In this document: piece after piece, positions 1 to 4,670 of the stretch
How positions within the stretch are numbered: the first letter of the stretch is position 1
Layout of the letters: each line of letters begins with the position of its first letter
Notes under the pieces: model-generated
The model's database searches: none
What the model saw: the letters and a program-made list of their open reading frames with translations, nothing else
What the model was told of the DNA's origin: nothing
Translations under genes and position numbers: made by a program
Assembly: GCA_964480195.1 (NCBI GenBank)
Contig: CAYZOJ010000041.1
Span: 1 to 14,199, forward strand
Direction of reading: 5' to 3'
DNA: 14,199 bases
Origin: Stercoripulliclostridium_A sp964480195
Lineage (GTDB): Bacteria > Bacillota > Clostridia > Christensenellales > DTU072

Positions 1-28
1 CGTTAAGTAAAAGTTTGTTTTGTTTCAT
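1..28 (-). CDS. 5' end of an unidentified gene (runs off the window)
   Basis: The minus strand shows an ATG at 28-26 followed by eight more open codons (MKQNKLLLN) up to the window edge. A good ribosome binding site, GGAGA at 41-37, sits eight bases upstream. The start lies 33 bases after the stop of the ASCH-like gene on the same strand, so the two are probably co-transcribed. Only nine residues are visible, which says nothing about function. The ribosome binding site and operon-like spacing are the only support. Confidence 0.55.
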
Positions 29-61
29 GTTTTGATTCTCCTTTTTTGTATTTTTACGCCG

Positions 62-349
62 TTAGGCGGTTTTTTCATCTTGAAAATAAGTTCTTAATTC
101 TTTGGCATCATCGTAAAATTTAAAGATTGATACATGCCAACGGTAAAAAGTTTTACCGTCGCTATTTTTATAGCTAACTATATTAGTGCAAATAAGTTCG
201 CCCATCACTCCGCCATACGAATCGCAGTAAACATAGCACTTAAACGGAAGTTTACATTCCGGAGAGTACTTACGTACGATTGTAGTTATCGCGCCTACCA
301 CTATTCCCGCACATTGTTCCAGCGTTAAGCTAATTATTACTTCCTGCAT
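62..349 (-). CDS. small ASCH/PUA-like protein of phage and mobile-element type
   Basis: 95 residues. The line-up of a start like EVIISLTLEQ, then RKYSPECKLPFKCYVYC, then GELICTNI and WHVSIFKFYDDAKEL resembles the short ASCH-type proteins common in Firmicutes phages and conjugative elements. Those typically read EIRKxxPxxxLPFKVYIYCT...GxxIGEFxC...WHISDLKIYDxPKEL. ASCH/PUA-like folds usually bind RNA or modified bases, but no specific role is known for this type. The usual EIRK is altered to IVRK, and one stretch of the family core looks shortened, so binding function may be reduced. The start is supported by AGGAGA eight bases upstream. A near-perfect promoter (-35 TTGACA, 17-bp spacer, -10 TATAAT) lies upstream and is covered by repressor-type palindromes. 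The family call rests on remembered consensus, not a search. Confidence 0.6.
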   Translation of the reverse strand: MQEVIISLTLEQCAGIVVGAITTIVRKYSPECKLPFKCYVYCDSYGGVMGELICTNIVSYKNSDGKTFYRWHVSIFKFYDDAKELRTYFQDEKTA

Positions 350-371
350 GTTTGATTTCTCCTGTATTTAC

Positions 372-443
372 AGCAATATCTTGCTATCAATTATTATAAT
401 AGCAAGTTCTTGCTATGTCAATAAAAAAGAGCAACATTTTGCT
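372..443. promoter_or_regulatory. three phased operators between divergent genes
   Basis: Three 14-bp palindromes of the form AGCAA-N4-TTGCT occupy 372-385, 401-414 and 430-443. Their starts are 29 bp apart in both intervals. The middle one extends to a perfect 16-bp palindrome (400-415). They lie between the minus-strand ASCH-like gene and the plus-strand HTH gene. The middle palindrome fills the spacer of the minus-strand promoter and the left one covers its start site. The right one lies just upstream of the HTH gene. This is the classic layout for autoregulation by a Cro/CI-type repressor, most likely the adjacent HTH protein (inference). Confidence 0.75.
393..421 (-). promoter_or_regulatory. 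consensus sigma-A promoter for the ASCH-like gene
   Basis: On the minus strand TTGACA (421-416) is followed by a 17-base spacer and TATAAT (398-393), a perfect vegetative promoter. The predicted start is near 386, giving a leader of about 37 bases before the ATG at 349. An operator palindrome fills the spacer exactly, so bound repressor would exclude RNA polymerase. Confidence 0.8.
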
Positions 444-466
444 AAAATGTTTTACGAGGTAATTTT

Positions 467-724
467 ATGTACGGAAAAGAAATTAAAAACGCACGAACCG
501 CATGCGGAGTAACTCAAACACAGGTATCAAAAGCGACAGGACTACCGCAAAACACTATTAGTTGGATAGAACTTGATAAAGGAATACCAAACATTCAACA
601 ATGTGTAAAACTCGCCGACTTTTACGGCATTACTATTGATGAACTCATAGGACGAGACGGAATAAAGCACGTTACCGTTTCCAACAGCTTCAACAATAAT
701 TCAGGTAACATTAAATTTAATTAA
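467..724 (+). CDS. XRE/Cro-CI family HTH transcriptional regulator
   Basis: 85 residues. Residues 4-62 form a standard lambda-repressor-like five-helix HTH_3 domain: a KEIKNAR first helix, TQTQVSKATGLPQNTISWIE as the helix-turn-helix, and the typical ending KLADFYGITIDELIG. The last 20 or so residues are a polar tail without a dimerisation or peptidase domain. The size fits a small phage or mobile-element repressor. GAGGT at 456-460 is the ribosome binding site. The stop is 18 bases before the zinc-ribbon nuclease gene, so the two form an operon. The three phased palindromes just upstream are probably its own operators. What signal relieves repression is not visible. The DNA-binding family is certain; the target is inferred from position. 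Confidence 0.9.
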   Translation: MYGKEIKNARTACGVTQTQVSKATGLPQNTISWIELDKGIPNIQQCVKLADFYGITIDELIGRDGIKHVTVSNSFNNNSGNIKFN

Positions 725-742
725 AGCACTAAGGAGATAAAT

Positions 743-1960
743 ATGACAGAAAAACACGTATGCCCTATTTGTGGTGAAGAAACAAGTTCTTACATGGGTA
801 ATTATAGAAAAGACGGTTTATGCAAAAAACATGCAACCGATTTGAAAAATCATAAACTTAAATTATGTAACCAATGCGGTAAAGTGCATGAATACGATAA
901 ACCTTGCTCATGTGAAAAACCGTATACAGAATTACCTAACACAGGTTTTGATAAATGTTTAATATGTGGAAAAGAAACTAAAGGTTATGCTTTTTGTAGA
1001 AAGTGCTTTAAAGAGCATACAGAAGAAGAATTACTTAAAATACTTAACAATCAAAATAACGAACACCTAAATAAAACATCGAGCACGACTGACGAAGTTC
1101 AGAAAGTGCCAAGCAAGGTGGTTGTAATTAATTTTAACAAGAAAGCAAAAAGCATAACAGATAACGGACAAGCAGATAATCCCTGCGCATGCGAAGAAAA
1201 ACTTGACACGAATAATAAATGTATTGTTTGTGGAAAAGACGCGCCTAATGGATCTCTATGTCGCGACTGTTATAGCGAAATGCTGAATTATAAAGATTCA
1301 TTAGATAAAAATGCGCAATTATTTGAAATAAAAGATTACTATTTTAATTTACGCTACAATATTTACAGAATAAAAAGTTTTGAATACATTAAATCTAACT
1401 GTAACAAGCTTTTTGCATTAGCAACATTAGCAAAAGAAATATATAATGACAAATCATTAACAGATCGCATAATAAAAGATATTACAGATATAATAGAAAA
1501 AAAGACACCACAAAAAGAGCTAAATAGTGCGGAACAAGAACAAACAGTAATTGAAGATTCACGTAAAGTATCACTCGTCAAAACCACAGATGGGCATTAT
1601 GTTAAAAGCGAAGCTGAAAAAACCATAGACAACCTCTTATATGAATTAAGAATTGCACATTGTTACGAAAAACAAGTTCTTTTATCTAGCGATGAACAAG
1701 CTATATTTTCCGACTGGTTTATTCCGGTCCTTGATTGTAGGCGAGGAATTTACATAGAATATTGGGGTATGAATACATCGGTTTATCTCAAAAATAAAGA
1801 AAGAAAACAACAAGCATACAAAACACATAACATTCCATTAATTGAAATTGAAAAAGACGATTATAAAGATCAAAACTTTGAATATAGATTAGTTGATGAA
1901 ATTAATAAACTTGCTTATCAATATTTCGAAATCAATAATTTTATAAAACTAAATAAATAA
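743..1960 (+). CDS. multi-zinc-ribbon protein with PD-(D/E)XK-like nuclease C-terminus
   Basis: 405 residues. The N-terminal half carries several Cys-pair knuckles: CPIC (7-10) with a later Cys/His pair, CNQC (42-45) with CSC (55-57), CLIC (72-75) with CRKC (85-88), and CIVC (160-163) with CRDC (173-176). Each looks like a zinc ribbon or treble clef. After a Lys-rich helical middle, residues 288-395 read KSEAEKTIDNLL...YEKQVLL...SDW...GIYIEYWGM...Y. This matches the restriction-endonuclease-like fold, with E292, D324 and E339 as likely metal ligands and the following Lys cluster (350-355) as the likely basic partner. DNA or RNA cleavage is therefore plausible but unproven. The gene follows the HTH regulator by 18 bases with ribosome binding site AAGGAGA, and ends in a strong terminator. 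It is very AT-rich compared with the chromosomal genes, suggesting transfer. No named family is recognised. Confidence 0.65.
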   Translation: MTEKHVCPICGEETSSYMGNYRKDGLCKKHATDLKNHKLKLCNQCGKVHEYDKPCSCEKPYTELPNTGFDKCLICGKETKGYAFCRKCFKEHTEEELLKILNNQNNEHLNKTSSTTDEVQKVPSKVVVINFNKKAKSITDNGQADNPCACEEKLDTNNKCIVCGKDAPNGSLCRDCYSEMLNYKDSLDKNAQLFEIKDYYFNLRYNIYRIKSFEYIKSNCNKLFALATLAKEIYNDKSLTDRIIKDITDIIEKKTPQKELNSAEQEQTVIEDSRKVSLVKTTDGHYVKSEAEKTIDNLLYELRIAHCYEKQVLLSSDEQAIFSDWFIPVLDCRRGIYIEYWGMNTSVYLKNKERKQQAYKTHNIPLIEIEKDDYKDQNFEYRLVDEINKLAYQYFEINNFIKLNK

Positions 1961-1982
1961 GAGGGCTAAACGCCCTCTTATT
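1956..1982. terminator. bidirectional terminator between convergent genes
   Basis: A perfect 11-bp stem, AATAAGAGGGC (1956-1966) with GCCCTCTTATT (1972-1982), has a five-base loop, TAAAC. T-rich flanks lie on the right of the plus strand, and A-rich flanks on the left give T-rich sequence on the minus strand. It lies between the convergent nuclease gene and toxin gene and overlaps the nuclease stop codon. Confidence 0.85.
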
Positions 1983-2261
1983 TTATAAATCAAACAAGTC
2001 TGTATGTCTTCCAGTACGTAAAAGAAGTAATACTAAGTCTTGTTCAACCACGCTATAAATAAGTAGCCAGTCGGGTTGTATATGGCACTCACGATAGCCG
2101 GCATAGTTACCGATAAGGTTATGATCGCGATATTTTGCCGGAAGAGGTTCTTCCTTCATTAGTATATCTACCGTATCGGCTAAAAGATTAAGGTTATAAC
2201 CTCGTTTTTTAGCAAGCTTCAAATCTTTTTTGAAGCTATTAGATAATACAACATCCAACAT
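1983..2261 (-). CDS. yafQ: YafQ-family mRNA interferase toxin
   Basis: 92 residues, the usual size for the RelE/ParE superfamily. In the YafQ family the toxin cleaves mRNA on the ribosome and is neutralised by DinJ. The family signature is complete: the HNLIG stretch (H47), GYRECHIQPDWLLIY (H60, D64, W65) and RTGRHTDLF (R82, H86, F90). All residues that correspond to the known catalytic set in the family are present, so the toxin is probably active. The ATG overlaps the antitoxin stop by one base (TGATG), implying translational coupling. The gene converges on the zinc-ribbon nuclease gene across a shared terminator. Its place inside a mobile element suggests a stabilising role. Confidence 0.93.
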   Translation of the reverse strand: MLDVVLSNSFKKDLKLAKKRGYNLNLLADTVDILMKEEPLPAKYRDHNLIGNYAGYRECHIQPDWLLIYSVVEQDLVLLLLRTGRHTDLFDL

Positions 2262-2536
2262 CAGTCAAGCACCTCGTTTATTGCCGTTCTAATGTCGGAA
2301 TATCTTTTATAAGCTCCGGGGTTCCGTTTGTATTCGTTAAGTTCTTCGAGTGCAGTAATAGTTTCCTTATTAGGCACCTTCGTAGTTACTTCAAATGGAA
2401 TACCGCCTTGCATACATATCTGTTTGAGGTACATATTTATTGCGGTAGTCATATTTAAACCTAATGCCGACAATATATTTTCGGCTTCGGTTTTTGTTTC
2501 GATGTCGGTACAAATATTGATTTTTGCAGTTGCCAT
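2261..2536 (-). CDS. dinJ: RelB/DinJ-family antitoxin
   Basis: 91 residues. Residues 4-25 (AKINICTDIETKTEAENILSA) form the ribbon-helix-helix DNA-binding start typical of RelB/DinJ. They are followed by LGLNMTTAINMYLKQICMQGGIPFEV, the family's most conserved stretch. The remaining C-terminal half would wrap and inhibit the toxin. The gene precedes the toxin with a one-base stop/start overlap. GGAGA sits just ahead of the start. Its promoter carries an AT-rich inverted repeat, fitting autoregulation by the DinJ-YafQ complex as known for this family. Confidence 0.93.
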   Translation of the reverse strand: MATAKINICTDIETKTEAENILSALGLNMTTAINMYLKQICMQGGIPFEVTTKVPNKETITALEELNEYKRNPGAYKRYSDIRTAINEVLD

Positions 2537-2555
2537 GATTGTCTCCTTTTAATAT

Positions 2556-2595
2556 ATTATATGTATATAATACCCTATTATGCGCATATTGTCAA
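2556..2595 (-). promoter_or_regulatory. dinJ-yafQ promoter with operator palindromes
   Basis: On the minus strand TTGACA (2595-2590), a 17-base spacer and TATTAT (2572-2567) form a strong promoter. An inverted repeat with 7-bp arms (ATTATAT / ATATAAT, 2556-2571) overlaps the -10. A 10-bp palindrome, TATGCGCATA (2579-2588), lies in the spacer. Two near-copies of TCAACATA (starting 2592 and 2615) lie at and upstream of the -35. The palindromes are the probable antitoxin binding sites. Confidence 0.7.
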
Positions 2596-2698
2596 CATAT
2601 AAATACTATATTATCAACATAAATGCAAAAACATGACGGGCACCCATTGACAAAAGTATTCGCGTTTGCTGGGCAAACAAAAAAAGGAGGTTACCCAC

Positions 2699-2779
2699 AT
2701 GTCGATTTTTGAAATACTTTCCCTAGTGCTTCAAATTTTAGATATAATCATATCTGTAATAAAAAACCGAAATAAGTAA
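2699..2779 (+). CDS. 26-residue hydrophobic peptide, candidate type I toxin
   Basis: The open frame starts MSIFEILSLVLQ, continues with an Ile/Leu-rich core and ends in a charged tail, SVIKNRNK. That makes one membrane-spanning helix with a basic C-terminus. The layout and the start (M-S-x-F/Y-E-x-L-x-L) resemble the Bacillus TxpA/BsrG/BsrE and holin-like type I toxins, which damage membranes and are silenced by antisense RNA. An excellent ribosome binding site (AAGGAGG, 2684-2690) supports translation. That site can pair with 2780-2789 just after the stop codon, so translation is probably masked in the full transcript. The frame sits inside the 24-bp inverted repeats with an antisense promoter at the 3' side. 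No clear plus-strand promoter is seen: the left repeat offers a -35 but its -10 position is TGGGCA. The toxin function is inferred. Confidence 0.65.
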   Translation: MSIFEILSLVLQILDIIISVIKNRNK

Positions 2780-2797
2780 GTAACGCTCCCTGCTCAA

Positions 2798-2826
2798 AGT
2801 ATAGCAAACGCGAATACTTTTGTCAA
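2798..2826 (-). promoter_or_regulatory. antisense promoter facing the toxin-like frame
   Basis: On the minus strand TTGACA (2826-2821), exactly 17 spacer bases and TATACT (2803-2798) make a near-consensus promoter. The transcript would start near 2791 and run leftwards across the SD-masking segment, the whole 26-codon frame and its ribosome binding site. This is the arrangement expected for an antisense RNA antitoxin. No convincing terminator is visible for it. Confidence 0.65.
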
Positions 2827-2950
2827 TCCTATAAAACTTTCGAGGTTTAGTAATTATAGATACTTTAGTGCAAGTTTTACCACACCCTAACCGAAGCCGT
2901 AATGTTTTTGGAAATTTGCTGTTGCAATGTTCGACTATAATCAAGTTAAA

Positions 2951-2980
2951 ACGCGCGCGTGCGCGCGCGTATATGCGCAC
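2951..2980. other. 30-bp alternating purine/pyrimidine tract
   Basis: Every base from 2951 to 2980 alternates purine and pyrimidine, mostly CG steps, with a second run of ten (2982-2991) just after. Such tracts readily adopt Z-DNA or melt into cruciforms under supercoiling. It stands out sharply against the AT-rich flank. A role in origin opening or supercoil sensing is possible but unproven. Confidence 0.7.
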
Positions 2981-3136
2981 TCGCGTGCGCAAGCGGATTG
3001 CCGGTCCGAGGGACGGGCGTTGCCCTTCGGCGGTGCCCTTTTCCCCTCGGTCCCGGGATTTGAAGCCGTCTCGCCACGGCAGGGCGCGAACGGTCGCCGT
3101 TCGATCCGCTCGATTTAGCCCCCTTATCATGGTTTT

Positions 3137-3160
3137 GCGCCCCGTCGGGGCGCTTTCTTT
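3137..3160 (+). terminator. intrinsic terminator
   Basis: GCGCCCC (3137-3143) pairs with GGGGCGC (3147-3153) around a GTC loop and is followed by TTTCTTT. The minus strand has A-rich sequence after the stem, so it works only for plus-strand transcripts. No protein gene lies upstream on that strand within the preceding 350 bases, which implies a non-coding transcript. Confidence 0.7.
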
Positions 3161-3195
3161 ATACGACAAATAGAGCGTCTCGCGCTCTTTTGAGT

Positions 3196-3204
3196 TTATC
3201 CACA
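3196..3204 (+). promoter_or_regulatory. DnaA box
   Basis: TTATCCACA matches the strict DnaA consensus exactly. It lies 13 bases beyond the rep stop codon and beside the hairpin cluster, suggesting that host DnaA helps load the replisome on the element. A single 9-mer can occur by chance. The location makes it meaningful. Confidence 0.55.
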
Positions 3205-3217
3205 CTGTTAAGGGTGC

Positions 3218-4204
3218 CTATCCGCGTTTTTGCTTACGAAGCTTATCCCGAATTTCGGAGAAAAGCCCCTTTCGTTCAGAGCTCGAGCGTCCTCGAGCTT
3301 TGTTATAATACTCGTATGAGTAAATGATAACGTTTCCGTTATCTAACAAAAAATACCGTTTTTCTTTGTATGTAAGTTCACCAAACGCGTTTGTATCGAG
3401 TTGACCGTAACAAGTTTCCTCTTCTTCCGGTGCAATTATCCCCCGGCTGGTGCCGTAAAAATTAGTGCCCGACGGGTAATACTTCAGCCGTGCGCCTTTA
3501 GCGTACTTCTTACCCTTACGTTCGACGACCTCAATGTCTGAAGTGTCCTCGAGCTCGTCTACCGATACGTCGGTTAAATAAACACCGAAGTATTCACCGA
3601 TGTTGTCGCAGTTCTTATCAACGCCTTGTAGCGTTACGAAGCCGTGTTGCCAATATTTACGACGAAACACGTTGCTATTGATATAAGGACGTTTTCCGTC
3701 CCAAATTAAGATAACGTGAAGGTGCCAAGCACCGGAACCCTGAGGTTCGTAAACGCGAATAAACTCGATTTTACGATTAGGATAATCCGCTCTTAAAGCT
3801 CTCATGCATTGCTGAAAATCTAAGCGAAGACGTTTAACGTCTGTCATCGGTTTACCGTCAGGTTGAGCGTAAGTAAGAGTCAGCCAATGCACTCGCGTAG
3901 GATCGGTAACGTTTCGATTGATAATACCTTTAAGCTTATCCAGAGTCGCAAAAAATCCGGCGAAATTTTCATCCCTCGATTCAGAGCAGTTACATTCCTT
4001 AATCTCCCCGGATTCGAGGAGCATAAAATACTTTTTGGAAGGCTCAAGCTCGAGAGCCACCTTCTCGGTAACGTTAAGCATCTTAATTTTCATCTCGTGC
4101 GCAACTGAGCAATTCACCACTTTAATTACATTGCCCTGATATGATACTTTTACTCGCTGATATTTATCAAAATTAAAGTCGTTTTCTTTTACGATAAGCT
4201 TCAT
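3218..4204 (-). CDS. rep: HUH-family rolling-circle replication initiator (Rep)
   Basis: 328 residues. The three rolling-circle Rep motifs appear in order: WLTLTYA (107-113, motif 1), WHLHVILIW (160-168, the metal-binding HUH with H161 and H163) and IGEYFGVYLTD (202-212), where Y205 or Y209 should be the nicking tyrosine. Further on, YYPSG...FYGTSRGI (242-256) is a stretch conserved in Rep proteins of clostridial plasmids and integrative elements. The N-terminal 100 residues are an uncharacterised extension. Rep nicks one DNA strand and starts replication, and sometimes transfer. AGGAGA eight bases ahead supports the start. Downstream lie a DnaA box and a hairpin-rich GC stretch. Upstream, within 110 bases, lies the tRNA-derived attachment site, so Rep belongs to the integrated element. 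Confidence 0.88.
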   Translation of the reverse strand: MKLIVKENDFNFDKYQRVKVSYQGNVIKVVNCSVAHEMKIKMLNVTEKVALELEPSKKYFMLLESGEIKECNCSESRDENFAGFFATLDKLKGIINRNVTDPTRVHWLTLTYAQPDGKPMTDVKRLRLDFQQCMRALRADYPNRKIEFIRVYEPQGSGAWHLHVILIWDGKRPYINSNVFRRKYWQHGFVTLQGVDKNCDNIGEYFGVYLTDVSVDELEDTSDIEVVERKGKKYAKGARLKYYPSGTNFYGTSRGIIAPEEEETCYGQLDTNAFGELTYKEKRYFLLDNGNVIIYSYEYYNKARGRSSSERKGLFSEIRDKLRKQKRG

Positions 4205-4316
4205 TATTGGTTTCTCCTATTTATTGACAATTTTTTACGACCGTTCAAGCGATTTTTTCATAGCCACAGCTTTGCTGAACCACATTTTTTAGTTCAATTT
4301 TTGCTACAAAGCGCCA

Positions 4317-4360
4317 TGGGGTTCAAGAGGCCGGAAGTTCAAATCTTCTCACCCAGACCA
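4317..4360 (+). mobile_element. tRNA-Pro 3' fragment, probable attachment site (element right end)
   Basis: The sequence reads as a tRNA from the anticodon onward: TGG plus GG, the 3' anticodon stem TTCAA, variable loop, T-arm GGAAG-TTCAAAT-CTTCT, acceptor CACCCAG and ACCA. Base 72 is G, fitting the C1-G72 pair peculiar to bacterial tRNA-Pro, and the anticodon would be UGG. No 5' half exists upstream. The sequence there does not fold as a D-arm. This is the displaced 3' end left when an element integrates into a tRNA gene. The orientation puts the element to the left and the chromosome to the right. Confidence 0.7.
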
Positions 4361-4396
4361 AAATAGCATTTTTCTAACGAAAAGTGCTATTTTTTT
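4361..4396 (+). terminator. terminator of the disrupted tRNA gene
   Basis: AAATAGCATTTTT (4361-4373) pairs with AAAAGTGCTATTT (4380-4392) around a six-base loop. The stem is 13 bp with one G-T pair and ends in a run of T. It starts directly after the tRNA CCA, as expected of the original tRNA terminator now separated from its gene. Confidence 0.8.
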
Positions 4397-4594
4397 GCAC
4401 TTCTCAGGCTCTTACTCCGCTTCCGCTCGCTTGAATGTAAGCCGGTACTACCCTGTTTTTGATACTTTTATTTTACATACCCAATCACGACACAACTACC
4501 CCATAAAAGCTTAATATCAAATAGTTCCTAACTAAAATTCGAGTCGATTGTCTAAAATGGGTTATGTTTTTCTAAATTTCGGTTTTTATACCTA

Positions 4595-4623
4595 TTGATT
4601 TTTTTTGCGCATTGTGGTATCAT
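4595..4623 (+). promoter_or_regulatory. promoter of the AAA ATPase gene
   Basis: TTGATT (4595-4600), 17 bases and TATCAT (4618-4623) form a good vegetative promoter with a predicted start near 4630. This places the transcript start after a possible upstream ATG at 4605 and supports translation from 4671. The preceding 4397-4594 holds no recognisable gene. Confidence 0.65.
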
Positions 4624-4625
4624 CA

Positions 4626-4663
4626 TTTAGTAAAAAGTCGGTAAACCGTAAAATTACGAAACG
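4626..4663 (+). repeat. 38-bp direct repeat, copy 1
   Basis: This copy starts TTTAGTAAAAAGTCGG and matches copy 2 (6029-6066) at 35 of 38 positions. It forms almost the whole 5' leader of the ATPase gene and contains a small CGGT-AA-ACCG hairpin. Confidence 0.85.
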
Positions 4664-4670
4664 AGGCAAT

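Larger units (their letters stand above)
2647..2826. repeat. 180-bp cassette bounded by perfect 24-bp inverted repeats
   Basis: Bases 2647-2670 (starting TTGACAAAAGTATTCG) are the exact reverse complement of 2803-2826. The repeats enclose a 26-codon open frame. No target-site duplication flanks them (CCCA on the left, TCCT on the right), which argues against a simple transposon or MITE. In RNA the repeats would form a long terminal stem closing the whole transcript. Right-hand arm bases also serve as the -35 and spacer of a minus-strand promoter. Confidence 0.85.
2936..3160 (+). ncRNA. candidate structured RNA or single-strand origin, GC-rich
   Basis: No protein gene is supported here. A TATAAT lies at 2936-2941, though a good -35 is missing. 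Hairpins follow at 2951-2970 (9-bp arms), 2974-2991 (7 bp), 3006-3050 (CCGAGGG with CCCTCGG, with smaller stems inside), 3065-3080 (5 bp) and 3087-3103 (7 bp, CGAACGG/CCGTTCG). The last, at 3137-3153 (GCGCCCC/GGGGCGC followed by TTTCTTT), is a good plus-strand terminator. Two readings are possible: a roughly 210-base non-coding transcript, or the secondary-structure-rich replication or transfer origin of the Rep element next door. Confidence 0.4.

Noticed and set aside
56..76. CGCC-GTTA-GGCG hairpin followed by six T on the plus strand
   Set aside because: The stem is only four pairs, it overlaps the 3' end of the ASCH-like gene, and no plus-strand gene ends here. On the minus strand it is followed by A-rich sequence.
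2647..2826. A MITE or insertion-sequence remnant
   Set aside because: The 24-bp terminal repeats would fit, but there is no flanking target duplication, and the inner coding frame, ribosome binding site and antisense promoter explain the structure better. It is kept only as an alternative.
2738..3205. A 155-codon minus-strand open frame (and overlapping plus-strand frames) through the GC-rich stretch
   Set aside because: The translation is low-complexity and Arg-rich, no good start context exists, and the stretch is better explained by hairpins and the cassette's right repeat.
4284..4360. A complete functional tRNA gene
   Set aside because: Only the part from the anticodon to CCA is present. 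The bases before 4317 are T-rich and form no acceptor or D-arm.
4605..4670. Upstream ATG extending the ATPase by 22 residues
   Set aside because: It lies inside the predicted promoter spacer and has no ribosome binding site. The ATG at 4671 has GAGG and fits the family start.
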